DNA of 64,000 bases from JBLWXV01 sp048267245 (GCA_048267245.1 JBLWXV010000001.1:1798001-1862000); one strand, 5' to 3'; counted from the first letter of the stretch, positions 41,325-50,835 are shown. Notes: a model not told the origin generated them from the letters alone. Translations and numbers: made by a program.

Positions 41325-42155
41325 ATGAGCAATGAGATAGACATTAATGAGAGCTTTGAGAATTTTCGTTTAGAAAATTTTTACTCAATGTCTAGGCTGG
41401 GAATATTGATTTATCTGTCCCTAAGCTACATCGATTCATTCATGGTCACTGATCACTCCTTGCTCTATCTTTTCTTAGTCAGACTCACTTTTATCACTCC
41501 GACGATCGTGCTCTATATTCTATTGAAGAAAGGAATCGTTAAAAACTTAGATTTTTGTATTCTTACCATCTTTATCAGTGTCGCTGTTGGCGTGAGCTAT
41601 GTTGCCTACTTGGGTGGCGGGCTATCTTCGGATTATTACTTTGGTTTAGTGATCGTCTCCTTTCTCCAGTTTACATTTGTGCCGATGAGTCTTCGCAAGG
41701 CCATCTTCCTTGATCTTATTTTTATCCTTGTCTATTTTCCAATTAATTATCTCGCCTTTGATTACGAAAAATTAATCATCATCAAACAGCTTTCAAATTA
41801 TCTGACCTTCTCGATTATGAAGTTCTTTGCAGTTACGCGCTCTCGCAATTTGATTGTGAATGGCTTTAAAAACTTAAGTCTTGAAAAGGAACTTACCCAC
41901 AAAAGTAGAGTGCAATTTCTCTTTGGAAGGCTATGTCACCTGCTTAATAACCCGCTCTTTATTTCAATTAACATGGTGAGAAGACTGGACCAAAACACAA
42001 TGACTTCACAAGATGTCGAGCGAGTGGGGCGATCGATAAAAGCTCAAGAACGCATGACCAAAGTCCTCAGACGAATGCTTGAACTTCACCATGACCAAGA
42101 TGTGGACTTGGATAAGTACCAAGAGTTTTTCAACGATGAGGACTATCGCTCCTAG
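41325..42155 (+). CDS. Membrane histidine-kinase-like protein without ATPase domain
   Basis: A 276-residue protein. Six membrane segments (about 25-165) resemble a MASE-type sensor. A short cytoplasmic helical part follows with FGRLCHLLNNPLFISINMVRR, which is like a HisKA box with His205 in place of the phospho-accepting histidine. Helices follow to residue 260, but there is no N, G1 or G2 ATP-binding box before the end. It may be phosphorylated by another kinase, or be a degenerate or regulatory protein. No response regulator is adjacent. The divergent permease might be its target. Confidence 0.72.
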   Translation: MSNEIDINESFENFRLENFYSMSRLGILIYLSLSYIDSFMVTDHSLLYLFLVRLTFITPTIVLYILLKKGIVKNLDFCILTIFISVAVGVSYVAYLGGGLSSDYYFGLVIVSFLQFTFVPMSLRKAIFLDLIFILVYFPINYLAFDYEKLIIIKQLSNYLTFSIMKFFAVTRSRNLIVNGFKNLSLEKELTHKSRVQFLFGRLCHLLNNPLFISINMVRRLDQNTMTSQDVERVGRSIKAQERMTKVLRRMLELHHDQDVDLDKYQEFFNDEDYRS

Positions 42156-42233
42156 AAATTCTTAACTCCTGTGCAGGCCCCGTTCAACTTGCCCCCTAAA
42201 TTTTAAAGAGGCACTATTGCGTTGGGAGTTGCT

Positions 42234-42518
42234 ATGCCAAGAGGGTATCAATGTGATCGCATTATTATTTTTGCTGGTCTGACTTTTATGGCCGGAATTT
42301 TGGCGGCCCTTCTCTTTGAGTTTGGGCCGACGATGAACTCCTTCCAAGGACAGATTGAAGTAATTCTGCTGTGGTTGATCGGCTTTCTCATCTTTGTTAG
42401 TTCTAAGTATATTGAAATTAAATCGCCTAAGATGAGTCATCCTATGGCCAATAAATGTCTTGGCTTTGGCTATGTCTTAATGGCGTGTGCGGCTTTTATG
42501 GAGTTTATCGGGGCATAA
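42234..42518 (+). CDS. Small membrane protein, 94 aa
   Basis: Two to three membrane segments (IIIFAGLTFMAGILAALLF, IEVILLWLIGFLIFVSS and LGFGYVLMACAAFMEFIG). The start is the ATG at 42234 with GGGAG 5 bp upstream; the frame is open from TTG 42222. I do not recognise the family. A hairpin follows the stop. Confidence 0.65.
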   Translation: MPRGYQCDRIIIFAGLTFMAGILAALLFEFGPTMNSFQGQIEVILLWLIGFLIFVSSKYIEIKSPKMSHPMANKCLGFGYVLMACAAFMEFIGA

Positions 42519-42573
42519 ATCCCCCATAGGGCACCGAAGTGCCGGATGGGGGGGATCCATACGATGGACCTAA
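42519..42573. terminator. Strong hairpin after the small membrane protein gene
   Basis: ATCCCCCAT pairs with ATGGGGGGGAT around an inner GGCAC-CGAA-GTGCC stem (42519-42556). A second hairpin GGATCCAT-ACG-ATGGACC follows at 42553-42570. There is no T-run after either, so termination may be factor-dependent, or the structure may stabilise the message of one of the convergent genes. Confidence 0.5.
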
Positions 42574-42585
42574 TCAAATTTAAAA

Positions 42586-42963
42586 TTAGAAAAGGAGTTG
42601 GCAGCTGAGCTTTGCAAACGGAATATTTGGTCCGCCGTAGCCCATCACATACTTCTGATAGAGCCTTCCTGTGTACTCGTTCTTTTCAAGGGAGAATTTC
42701 TCAGTAAATGAGAATGTGTAGTCCCAAGATTGACCCTTTGTCATAGCAACAATGGTATTCTCAGAAACTTCATTGACCCACAATAGATTGCCAAACATAC
42801 CAAAGTCCATAAGGATTTCTGTTCCTTGTAGACTGGCCGTACCAAGCTTGTAGCCCAGCAGGTTAGTAACCTCGCACTCCATTGAAGTAATTTCAATTTC
42901 GCTCGCTTGAGCGCTCCGCAAAAAAGATCCGAGGGCAAGTAGGACTAGTAGTAACTTTTTCAT
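42586..42963 (-). CDS. Secreted hypothetical protein, 125 aa
   Basis: A signal peptide (MKKLLLVLLALGSFLRSAQA) is followed by a beta-rich mature part with two cysteines (SMECEV and KLSCQL at the C-terminus) that could form one disulfide. I do not recognise the family. It is convergent with the small membrane protein gene, with the structured region between the stops. Confidence 0.75.
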   Translation of the reverse strand: MKKLLLVLLALGSFLRSAQASEIEITSMECEVTNLLGYKLGTASLQGTEILMDFGMFGNLLWVNEVSENTIVAMTKGQSWDYTFSFTEKFSLEKNEYTGRLYQKYVMGYGGPNIPFAKLSCQLLF

Positions 42964-43162
42964 CTTTCACCTCACGTGAGAGATGAAATACCAATTGCTC
43001 AAGAAGACGCGCAATATATTTTGTGTGAGTGCCTTATATGGGTGCCTAGTTGCCGGTTTGGGGTCAGTTATTGGGTGCCCGCTTGGATAGTTTGTGACTT
43101 GCGCTATGCACTCCTTTCTCTTACCTGTTAATATTTATAAATAGTAATTCTGGAGGTTTGCT

Positions 43163-43912
43163 TTGCGTCACATATTGGTCGTCGTCCTTCTTGTCTTTTG
43201 TAGTGCGTGCTCAGTGAGTGTAAGGGTGCCAGGCAATCGTTTTCACACTCCAGAGACCGTTGGCGCTAAGAAGGGCTCTGTTGGTATTGGCCGGGCCGGC
43301 ATGGGCAAGGTTGAGCTTACAAGTGATTATGAATCCTACTTCATTGAGGATAGGGATTTTGTTCTTGAGTACTCTAATTCACTTCATGGCTCTCTCTCCT
43401 ACGGATTGATCGACAGGGTGGAGATTGGTGCTTTTTATAACTCGGACTCTTCAACCTCACTCTTTGGAAAAATCAAAATATTAGACTCTAAAGTTGGAAG
43501 TAATCAGTTTCTTTTAAGCGGGGTATTAAGCTTGGGTTTTTCCTCTGATGACAAGAGTGTTTCTGAGTCTTCGAATAATTCAAGTGTTGAGGTGGACTTT
43601 ACTAATCACGACACAGGCTTACTTGCGGGGCTAGCTTTTAGTGATCGATTTATGATCTACACAGGTGCTTATTACTTGAGTATGAGCTACGAAGGAACTC
43701 AGAAAGTGAGAGGGAATGAACGAAAGGTTGAAGGTAGTATTGCTTCTCCCACCGCTGTCTATGGGTTTCAGTGGAGATTATCTCCTAGTTTGGCGCTAAT
43801 AGCTGAGGGAGCTTACTCAAAGCTAGGAGCGAGCACCAAGGAAGATGAATACTCACCAGACCAATTTAAAAGAGATATTCACTCCTGGGGTGTGAAGATG
43901 GCAATCTACTAG
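43163..43912 (+). CDS. Outer-membrane beta-barrel-like lipoprotein
   Basis: A 249-residue protein starting at TTG 43163 behind TGGAGG. The N-terminus MRHILVVVLLVFCSACSVSV carries a lipobox (CSAC). The rest shows alternating hydrophobic strands (SLHGSLSYGLIDRVEIGAFY, GLLAGLAFSDRFMIYTGAYY) and ends in a hydrophobic residue pattern (WGVKMAIY), as beta-barrels do. The function is unknown. Confidence 0.75.
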   Translation: MRHILVVVLLVFCSACSVSVRVPGNRFHTPETVGAKKGSVGIGRAGMGKVELTSDYESYFIEDRDFVLEYSNSLHGSLSYGLIDRVEIGAFYNSDSSTSLFGKIKILDSKVGSNQFLLSGVLSLGFSSDDKSVSESSNNSSVEVDFTNHDTGLLAGLAFSDRFMIYTGAYYLSMSYEGTQKVRGNERKVEGSIASPTAVYGFQWRLSPSLALIAEGAYSKLGASTKEDEYSPDQFKRDIHSWGVKMAIY

Positions 43913-44013
43913 GGCACTGATATAGTTTTTTCCACTGGATAATATAGTTTCATTGAGTTTGAACTATACTAGGCCAATAGATAGAGTCCCCCCACAACTT
44001 AAAGGGGGAACAA

Positions 44014-44496
44014 ATGAAATTAAAAGCCATCTTATTCTTATTTACACTTTCACTTACCACAACGGTCATGGCCAGAGACATTCTCAACTGTAAAACTAGT
44101 ACTATTGCCTCTCATGGGCAGAGAGCGATTGTGCTCACACTCTCTTCTGAGGATTCAGTCCTCTCAGTTGGCGCGAACTCGACTCTTTTGGCCGTCGGAA
44201 TGATGACTAATGAATTTCAATTAGTAACTAATGGCTCAGCAATCACTCCTTCAATTGGCAACGGTCTGGGTGAAGTCACAATTGATTTTACAACCTCTGC
44301 GCGCGGGCTTAGTGACGAGGGCACACTCGTTGAACTTGAAATTCCAGGGCAACTTACAGTGCGCTTTGATCAGGTGACGGGAGAACTTACAAACACGGGG
44401 TCTCTGCGCCTTGAGAACACACTTACTACAATCTCACCAAGATTAGATAGCTTCTACACGCTTGATCAGTGCACTGGTCTGGTTGACGAACTTTAG
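44014..44496 (+). CDS. Secreted hypothetical protein, 160 aa
   Basis: A strong GGGGGAACAA site precedes an ATG and signal peptide (MKLKAILFLFTLSLTTTVMA). The mature protein is Thr/Ser-rich and beta-like, with cysteines at ILNCKT and DQCTGL. I do not recognise the family. Its stop overlaps the stop of the convergent acyltransferase gene by 4 bp. Confidence 0.78.
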   Translation: MKLKAILFLFTLSLTTTVMARDILNCKTSTIASHGQRAIVLTLSSEDSVLSVGANSTLLAVGMMTNEFQLVTNGSAITPSIGNGLGEVTIDFTTSARGLSDEGTLVELEIPGQLTVRFDQVTGELTNTGSLRLENTLTTISPRLDSFYTLDQCTGLVDEL

Positions 44497-45449
44497 TTTG
44501 AAATCGGACGAAGAATTTCTTCGAGGGCGCCTTCAAAGAGGGCGCTCGATTGTGTCTCATCGGCATTTGGAAGAATGGCCGGATGAATTTTAAGGCAAAA
44601 ACTCAGATGGGAATGGGCCTCTAGTAAGAAGGCACTCACCGGAAAATTCTTAGAGCCAGGAGCGCAGCCCACCCAGATATGGTCCTGAGGAAAATCCCAC
44701 TTGCCAAGAATGGAAAATGACCCAATCAAAAAACTCTTCTTGGAATTTTGCGCACTCACATAGCGCATTCCTCTCATACCAATAAATTTACCAATTTGAT
44801 GAATCCACCAAATTCCCCAATGTATCTTATTTTTAAGTGAGGACACGATCTTCTGCTGGGTATCGTGGGGAGTGTCCCCTTTATTCATACTCACTAATAT
44901 TCCGCTTGAATGATTTGAGCAGTAATCCTCTCTGACGAGTAGTGGTCTTAGGTTAACAGGAAGGGTCCAGGTGCCCTCCTCATTGTGAGAGAGCGTAGGA
45001 AGTAGGGCCTTTGTGAGAGAGTTCATAAAGTAGGCGTTTAATGAAAAGCCTTGGGCCTTACAGTAGTTTTTGAGAGCTTGCACTTCTGGAGGATTAAAAA
45101 TTTTGATGTGAATATCGAGAGGGTCATTGGGTTTTGCATGAGGATGAAACTCTTTCCAATTAACCCGGGCCTTCTTGGTTTTAAAGATTAAGCGGTAAAA
45201 AATCTTGAGTCTCTCAATAAAGTTTGGGAGCCGCTCCTCTTTGATTTGTGGCAGGTTTGAGAGCTGAATGCCATGATTTTGGTAGTATTTTACAAAGGCG
45301 CCAATTCCGTCCATTTGAGAGTGGCTAAAATCAAACCAATCAATCTCACCACTTTTTAGATTCATTCGACCGAGCGTTGGACAATCGTTTTCCCCACGCT
45401 CCTTCATAATCACGTACCAGCGCCCCATCCAATCTATTTCGGCACTCAT
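44493..45449 (-). CDS. HxxxD-type CoA-dependent acyltransferase-like protein
   Basis: A 318-residue protein with DFSHSQMDGIGAF, matching the catalytic H-x3-D-G of the chloramphenicol acetyltransferase/condensation/wax-ester synthase superfamily. In the C-terminal half, FLIGSFSILGKWDFPQDHIW sits where the family's DFG-like segment would be. It would join an acyl group from CoA or a carrier to an amine or alcohol. It is the last gene of the eight-gene operon that reads leftward from 52149, overlapping its neighbour by one base. The acyl donor and acceptor are unknown. Confidence 0.7.
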   Translation of the reverse strand: MSAEIDWMGRWYVIMKERGENDCPTLGRMNLKSGEIDWFDFSHSQMDGIGAFVKYYQNHGIQLSNLPQIKEERLPNFIERLKIFYRLIFKTKKARVNWKEFHPHAKPNDPLDIHIKIFNPPEVQALKNYCKAQGFSLNAYFMNSLTKALLPTLSHNEEGTWTLPVNLRPLLVREDYCSNHSSGILVSMNKGDTPHDTQQKIVSSLKNKIHWGIWWIHQIGKFIGMRGMRYVSAQNSKKSFLIGSFSILGKWDFPQDHIWVGCAPGSKNFPVSAFLLEAHSHLSFCLKIHPAILPNADETQSSALFEGALEEILRPISN

Positions 45450-46597
45450 TAGGAGACCTCAAGTGTGAAGGCGGGGGGGTGGCCAGCGAGTTCAATGAAA
45501 TCTTCTTGTTCATATTGAACGTCTGACATCACTTGGTAGAGCGTTGCCTTAGTAGACTGATAGAAGAAGGGGAGAGCACCTATCTCATAACAGGGGTAAT
45601 TAAAAAATGAGACTAGGTGAAAATCAGATCTTCTCGTTTTTAACACTTCGTTTACGAGTAGGCAGAGGGCACTTGTTTTCTCTGCTGGAGTGAGCTCTTC
45701 TTTGAAGGTGAGGTGAGTTAAATAGAGAATCTTAATTTCTTCACCCTCTTTCATTTTTGGGATGCCAAAGAACGGGAATATTTTCTTCCCAAGAAATTGA
45801 TAGAAGCTACTTATTTTTGTGACCACCAATTTCTTCGTTCCACATATCCAAGGAGCGCAGGTCGCTACTACTTCTCCATTCGTTCTCGTGACACTAATAA
45901 AAGAATTTTGGGAGAAGTTTTGCCACGTCCTCATGCGGCGATCGAGCTCACTATACTCAGCATTGCTAAAATCATAGTGAAAGCCCTGACTCTTCATCTC
46001 ACTAAAGAGCAAGTGCTTGACGAGATCAAAGTCAACCTTTTCAACTTTTAATTTAGAACGCGAGATTTTAAGCAGTGGATTCTTGCCATAAATATTGAGC
46101 GTCTCGTAAGTGGTGAGCGGATGATAGATAATGCGGTCGTTGTTTTTTAGCAGTGATTTCATCGCCGCTAGATTGTCGTCTAGGATTGCGGAGTAGAGGT
46201 ACTTGATACCCTTAAATTCCTCAATCTCGCTAAATTTTGAAATCACATCGGCGTAACACTGTTTCCACTTCACCCTAACTTTGGCGTTGAGTTTGGGAGA
46301 GATGCGCAGGTCTCCAAGGTAGGCGCATACTTGGCTATTGCCGGCCATGTAGTGGCGAATAAGAGCAATTGATCCGAGACCATGAATTGAGCCGTCATCA
46401 TTTTTCATTGTGATGACAACGCACTTTTCACACTGTTCATAGAGATATCCAAAGAAATCGTCTCCACGATCATAGCGCAGGCTCATGGCCGGAGTGTCCA
46501 TGGTCATTGAGTGGAAGAATTCTAGAATCTCCCGATTTTCGCTTTCGCTGGCCACCTCAAAATTCTTATAAGGGGCAAGCACTTCTGCCAGTTTCAT
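45449..46597 (-). CDS. GNAT-like acyltransferase, 382 aa
   Basis: A protein about twice the length of a single GNAT domain. In the N-terminal half YLGDLRISPKLNAKVRVKWK is the acetyl-CoA-binding region, where LRI/V-x-P precedes the loop. The C-terminal half has a repeated-looking layout (VVATCAPWI, LYLTHLTFKEELTPAEK), so a tandem GNAT is likely. The function is not identified. It is embedded in the Lol-like operon, one base overlapping on each side, and may modify the exported product. Confidence 0.7.
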   Translation of the reverse strand: MKLAEVLAPYKNFEVASESENREILEFFHSMTMDTPAMSLRYDRGDDFFGYLYEQCEKCVVITMKNDDGSIHGLGSIALIRHYMAGNSQVCAYLGDLRISPKLNAKVRVKWKQCYADVISKFSEIEEFKGIKYLYSAILDDNLAAMKSLLKNNDRIIYHPLTTYETLNIYGKNPLLKISRSKLKVEKVDFDLVKHLLFSEMKSQGFHYDFSNAEYSELDRRMRTWQNFSQNSFISVTRTNGEVVATCAPWICGTKKLVVTKISSFYQFLGKKIFPFFGIPKMKEGEEIKILYLTHLTFKEELTPAEKTSALCLLVNEVLKTRRSDFHLVSFFNYPCYEIGALPFFYQSTKATLYQVMSDVQYEQEDFIELAGHPPAFTLEVS

Positions 46598-47724
46598 TAG
46601 AAGTAGTACCTCAAAGAGCTATAGTAGGTCTGTCCGTAGCGACCAAATTCACTAGTCGTCTCATTCCCAATACCGGCGTAAACGCCCAGTGAGAGATAGA
46701 GATTGTCGCTCCAATTATACTCAAGTTTAGGCGTCGTAAAAACTGAGCCATCGTGGGCATTGATATAACTTTGGATACTTCCCTTTAACAAGGGTGTGAA
46801 CTCGTATGATATCGTTGGGATAAAATAGTGATAGTCGTAGACGTAGATATAGTCTTCCGGGTAGATAAAGCCATTATCTAAGCTCGATCCGTTGTAGTGG
46901 TACTCCATGGCCAGATAGAGAGTGTTTTGAAATTTGTAGTCAGCACCAGTCGTTACTCGCACAAAGTTCTTTAGTCGGTCATTGGCCGAGTCCACATAGG
47001 CACCCTCAATCCAAAATCCCGCGTCCTTAATGGGATGAGAGAGGTCTAGACCAAGGAGTTTGCGCTCCTTAAATTCCATCAAAGTGGCACTGACATCAAG
47101 TTGGTCAATAGTAGCTTTTGGGCGCAGGTAGTAGGCGCTTTTTTCACGTTCAAAGTCTTCACCGGCAACCACGCCAACTTCGATGGTTGAGAGGCCAATA
47201 ATCGGAGCGCGAAGAACAAGGGCGTCCACACCCTGGCGCTCTTCTTTATCAATGGTGCTAATAGAAAATGGTGTGAGAACATCCGTTGGTGAGAGTGATT
47301 TAGAGACGCCAAAACTTACAATTTGGCGTCCTGCAATTACATCCCCAATTGGAGTAGTGGTGCTGATATTAAAGCGATTGAGATTCTGAATTACGCTTGT
47401 TTTATAACTCGTGGGATCTGTTTCATCGTGGAGATAGTAGTTCAGATCGTCCACGCGGTAACTCGATACTGGTGTTTGATGAGGGAGGTGCTTTTGAGTG
47501 AAGGTAATGAGCTCGTAACTTCCTTCAAAGTGAATATCTTTTGGAAAATCGTGGGCGACTTGAATCTTGGCCATATTTTGCAGGATCTTTCTTGTGTCAT
47601 AGCCACCGGCGGGATCTTGCAAAATAGGGTATGTCTTAAAGTAACCAAAATACTCAAAGGCACTCGCAGTAAGTGAGAGCGAGCATAGTGCGAGAGCAAT
47701 ACTTGTTTTAAGAGCGAACTTCAT
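46597..47724 (-). CDS. Outer-membrane beta-barrel protein
   Basis: A 375-residue protein with a signal peptide (MKFALKTSIALALCSLSLTASA) and many amphipathic strands (FKTYPILQ, HFEGSYELITF, GDVIAGRQIVSFG, YLAMEYHYNG) ending in the typical C-terminal aromatic (YYSSLRYYF). GRQIVSFG with nearby DVLTPF and RQGVDAL recalls DUF1302-like or porin-like barrels. It would be the outer-membrane part of the transport system encoded by the neighbouring ABC genes. It overlaps the LolD-like gene upstream by 17 bp. Confidence 0.85.
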   Translation of the reverse strand: MKFALKTSIALALCSLSLTASAFEYFGYFKTYPILQDPAGGYDTRKILQNMAKIQVAHDFPKDIHFEGSYELITFTQKHLPHQTPVSSYRVDDLNYYLHDETDPTSYKTSVIQNLNRFNISTTTPIGDVIAGRQIVSFGVSKSLSPTDVLTPFSISTIDKEERQGVDALVLRAPIIGLSTIEVGVVAGEDFEREKSAYYLRPKATIDQLDVSATLMEFKERKLLGLDLSHPIKDAGFWIEGAYVDSANDRLKNFVRVTTGADYKFQNTLYLAMEYHYNGSSLDNGFIYPEDYIYVYDYHYFIPTISYEFTPLLKGSIQSYINAHDGSVFTTPKLEYNWSDNLYLSLGVYAGIGNETTSEFGRYGQTYYSSLRYYF

Positions 47725-48400
47725 CTCTATCTACCTTTCCATCTTTTAGAATGACGAGTCTCTTGGCGCGCTCCATGATCATATGGTCGTGGGTCGAGAA
47801 GACAAAGGTGATTTTATTTTTTTCGTTGAGCTCCTTCATCATATCTAGAAGAGCGGCACCAGTGTGCGAGTCGAGGTTGGCCGTGGGTTCATCGGCGAGA
47901 ATAATATCTGGGCGAGAGACCATCGCGCGGGCCACGGCCACTCGCTGTTGTTGCCCACCGGAGAGTTCGGCCGGACGACGATGCTCGCGACCTTCTAGTC
48001 CTACTTCCTTTAGCATGGCAAAGACGCGATCGCGGCGCTCTTGTACCGGGAGATTTTGAAGTAGCAGGATATACTCCACATTTTCATAGGCAGAGAGCAC
48101 GGGGATGAGATTGTAGGATTGAAAGATAAACCCAATGTGATCGCGGCGATAATCAGAGAGTTCATTTCCCTGCATATCGCTAATTGATTTGCCAGCGAGA
48201 TAGGCCTTGCCAGCAGTTGGGTTATCAAGCCCACTCATCATATTGAGAAGAGTTGTCTTTCCCGATCCTGATGGCCCAACGAGCGCCGTAAATTCACCCG
48301 GGTGGATTTTAAGAGAGACGTGATCAACCGCCATGACCTTATTTTCAGGCGTGCCATATTCTTTACAGATTTTGTCGATGAAGATTACTTCCTGACTCAT
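47708..48400 (-). CDS. LolD/MacB-type ABC transporter ATPase
   Basis: A 230-residue ATPase with Walker A GPSGSGKTTLLN, Q-loop FIFQSYNLIP, signature LSGGQQQRVAVARAM, Walker B IILADEPTANLD and H-loop FSTHD. The length and the SYNLIPVLSAYENVEY stretch are typical of LolD/MacB/FtsE-like proteins that work with FtsX-type permeases. It powers extraction of a lipid-like substrate from the inner membrane, in partnership with the two permeases directly upstream (2 bp apart). Confidence 0.95.
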   Translation of the reverse strand: MSQEVIFIDKICKEYGTPENKVMAVDHVSLKIHPGEFTALVGPSGSGKTTLLNMMSGLDNPTAGKAYLAGKSISDMQGNELSDYRRDHIGFIFQSYNLIPVLSAYENVEYILLLQNLPVQERRDRVFAMLKEVGLEGREHRRPAELSGGQQQRVAVARAMVSRPDIILADEPTANLDSHTGAALLDMMKELNEKNKITFVFSTHDHMIMERAKRLVILKDGKVDRDEVRS

Positions 48401-48402
48401 TC

Positions 48403-49623
48403 TTAATCCTTTCTCATTGATTTTGAGGGATTGATTTTAGCCGCAGTGATGGCCGGATATATCGAAGAGAGTGTGGCAAAGACCACAATCGCAGCAGGGT
48501 AGAGGAGGTATTGGTGGGCCGCAAATACAGGGCGAATCGCACTTCTAATCGTGGTCCCTAGATACTCTACATCTGTGAGGTGGTGAATGCCCGTGAGTTT
48601 TGTCGTGAGAGTGATCGCTGCACCAAGGAGAGTGCCGACAATAACGCTGATGATAGAGAGGGAAATTGCCTCAGTGACGACTAATTTAAAGATGAAGGCG
48701 GGTCGAGTTCCAATGGCCTTCATGATGCCAAATTCATACATTCTCTCATAAAGCGACATAAAGAGCGTGTTCATTGTACTTAGAGCAATGATGGCAAAGA
48801 GAATGATTGTGCCGATATAGAGTGAGTAGCTAGTGAGGGCAATTCCGGCGTCGATTGCAGGCACGACCTTTTTCCACGAGAGGGCTTCGTTATCTCCCTT
48901 TTCAAACTCACTAAAAAAGTCAGCAGGGGGATTAACGACGTCATTTCGCGCCTTAAATCTAAAGACGATCTCGTGAAAAGAGTTGGGAACGAGGAGCATT
49001 TTTTGCGCCTTTTGAATTCCCATAAAGACCACGGAAGTATCCATGTCTTTATTTTTTAATTCAAAGATCCCCTTGATGCGAAAGAGCTCTTGAGTGAGCA
49101 TTCCGCTGCCTGCGCCCGAACTTGTGACGACGACCTTATCGCCAAGTTGGACCCCAAGAAACTTCGCCAGTCTAGTGCCAATAATGAGTGAAGCTTCGCC
49201 ATCATCTGAGAGATACTCACCCTCTTTAATTGATTCTTTAAGCGCGGTAATCCTCGCCTCATCTTCTGGTTGCACGCCATAGATGGCGATGGGAACAATA
49301 TCGTTAGGCGACTGAATCATCCCACTAGAGATCACCCTTGGTACGGCAAAGTCTACTTTGGGGTGAGCGCGAACTTTTTCTAAGGTCGCCTCTGAGTCTT
49401 CAATGGTCTTATCCACTTCGCGCGTCTTTAGAAAATCATTGCGGTGAATTTGCCCATCTCCAATAAAGGAAGATGTCACTGAAGTGATCATATTCTCATT
49501 GAGACCGCGCAAGAAGGCGTCGCCAAAGATGAGGGCCGCAAGACCAAGTCCCATAATCGCGCAGGTGATGATGGTGCGCCTTTTATTGCGATAGATATTT
49601 CTAAAACCTAGCTTGCCGATCAT
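48403..49623 (-). CDS. LolE/MacB-type ABC permease (first)
   Basis: A 406-residue FtsX/LolE-family protein: N-terminal helix after KLGFRNIYRNKRRTIIT, a large periplasmic domain (about 40-260), then three C-terminal helices with LFMSLYERMYEFGIMKAIG, the cytoplasmic coupling segment seen in all MacB/LolE members. It would pair with the second permease to make a heterodimer, as LolC/LolE do. Confidence 0.93.
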   Translation of the reverse strand: MIGKLGFRNIYRNKRRTIITCAIMGLGLAALIFGDAFLRGLNENMITSVTSSFIGDGQIHRNDFLKTREVDKTIEDSEATLEKVRAHPKVDFAVPRVISSGMIQSPNDIVPIAIYGVQPEDEARITALKESIKEGEYLSDDGEASLIIGTRLAKFLGVQLGDKVVVTSSGAGSGMLTQELFRIKGIFELKNKDMDTSVVFMGIQKAQKMLLVPNSFHEIVFRFKARNDVVNPPADFFSEFEKGDNEALSWKKVVPAIDAGIALTSYSLYIGTIILFAIIALSTMNTLFMSLYERMYEFGIMKAIGTRPAFIFKLVVTEAISLSIISVIVGTLLGAAITLTTKLTGIHHLTDVEYLGTTIRSAIRPVFAAHQYLLYPAAIVVFATLSSIYPAITAAKINPSKSMRKD

Positions 49624-50835
49624 TTAGGTACTCCTAATGGCCTTAACCGGCACAATGTGAGCGGCCCTAATGGCCGGAATAATACTGACGCCAATACTTG
49701 AGAGACAAACCACGATGGCGGGGATCCAAAGGTTGAAGAAAGCGACCTGACCATAGAGATGGTGCAGGGCCATGCCTCCAATTTCAATTGGCATCGGATA
49801 GGGGATGCCAATTTGAGAGAGTTTATAGTTAATGGCCAGCGCGAAGACGCTACCTATAAGAATTGAAATCACTGCAATCACGGCAGTCTCAAGCACCACC
49901 AAAATAAAGATATCCGTGGGTCTTGTGCCAATTGCTTTCATGATCCCAAATTCTTTTGTTCGCTCAAGAATGGTCATAAGCACGGTATTGAGTACTCCAA
50001 TTGAGACGATAAAGAGCATAATGCCAAGATTGATCCAAATGCCCGTTTGATCGGCAGTCATGGCCTTGTAGAATTCAGCCTCTATAACTTGCCAAGGTGA
50101 GACATCTAGTTTGGGAAACATTTGTGAGAGTTGCTCAGAGACTTCTTCCGCATCTTCGTGGTGATCTATGGCAATGGCAATTTCATGAACGCGATTTCCT
50201 AGCACAAAGAATTCTGAGGCAACCTCAAGTGGCATATAGATATTTCGAGACTCCATTGCATCACTAGACTCGTTGAGGACCCCTACAACATTGAAGAGGT
50301 CGTTGGCCATTGAGCCGTCCGCTGCCTGGGTCATGAGAATGACTTCACTACCAGGGCCTACGCCTAAAATTTTTGCCATCGCGTGACTGATGACAATGTC
50401 ATATTCACTGCTGTCATTTAGGGGCGCTCCAAGTTCAACGCGCTGAAAAATGGTTGTCGTCGCTGCCTCTCTACTAGGCTCAACTCCAAAGACGCGAGCG
50501 CCAGTGGATTTTTCTCCCACTGATATGAGAACTGAGGCAATGATTCTAGGTGAGACCCCGCGAATCTCTGGGCCTTTCTCTAGGCGTTCGACAACTTCGC
50601 TGGTGTCGTCGATGCGCTTATAAAGAGAGGGGCGCTCAAGGTAGCCTTCGTGGTGAATTTGTATGTGGCCAGAGTGACCGCGAGTAAAGGTGTCGATCAC
50701 CTTGCCATAGGTTCCAAAGACAAGGCCGATGGCCATGGAGCAGAGGACAAAGCTCCCCATAATGGAGAGTGCCGTCAATATTGAACGACGCTTCTGGCGA
50801 AGAATATTTCTGGCGGCCATTCTGATAAAGAACAT
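49624..50835 (-). CDS. LolE/MacB-type ABC permease (second)
   Basis: A 403-residue paralogue of the neighbouring permease: opening MFFIRMAARNILRQKRRSIL, periplasmic domain with ISPRIIASVLISVGEKSTGA, and the coupling segment VLMTILERTKEFGIMKAIGT. It directly abuts the first permease gene and overlaps the LolA-like gene by one base. Together with the ATPase it completes a 2+2 Lol-type transporter. Confidence 0.93.
   Translation of the reverse strand: MFFIRMAARNILRQKRRSILTALSIMGSFVLCSMAIGLVFGTYGKVIDTFTRGHSGHIQIHHEGYLERPSLYKRIDDTSEVVERLEKGPEIRGVSPRIIASVLISVGEKSTGARVFGVEPSREAATTTIFQRVELGAPLNDSSEYDIVISHAMAKILGVGPGSEVILMTQAADGSMANDLFNVVGVLNESSDAMESRNIYMPLEVASEFFVLGNRVHEIAIAIDHHEDAEEVSEQLSQMFPKLDVSPWQVIEAEFYKAMTADQTGIWINLGIMLFIVSIGVLNTVLMTILERTKEFGIMKAIGTRPTDIFILVVLETAVIAVISILIGSVFALAINYKLSQIGIPYPMPIEIGGMALHHLYGQVAFFNLWIPAIVVCLSSIGVSIIPAIRAAHIVPVKAIRST

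Noticed and set aside
42162..42440. 92-codon minus-strand frame
   Set aside because: It lies opposite the small membrane protein 42234-42518, which has a good ribosome site and clear membrane segments. The antisense product is Asn/Arg/Lys-rich and shadow-like.
47183..47676. Plus-strand frames opposite the outer-membrane barrel gene
   Set aside because: They fall inside a well-supported minus-strand gene with a signal peptide and beta-barrel end. No signal favours the plus strand.
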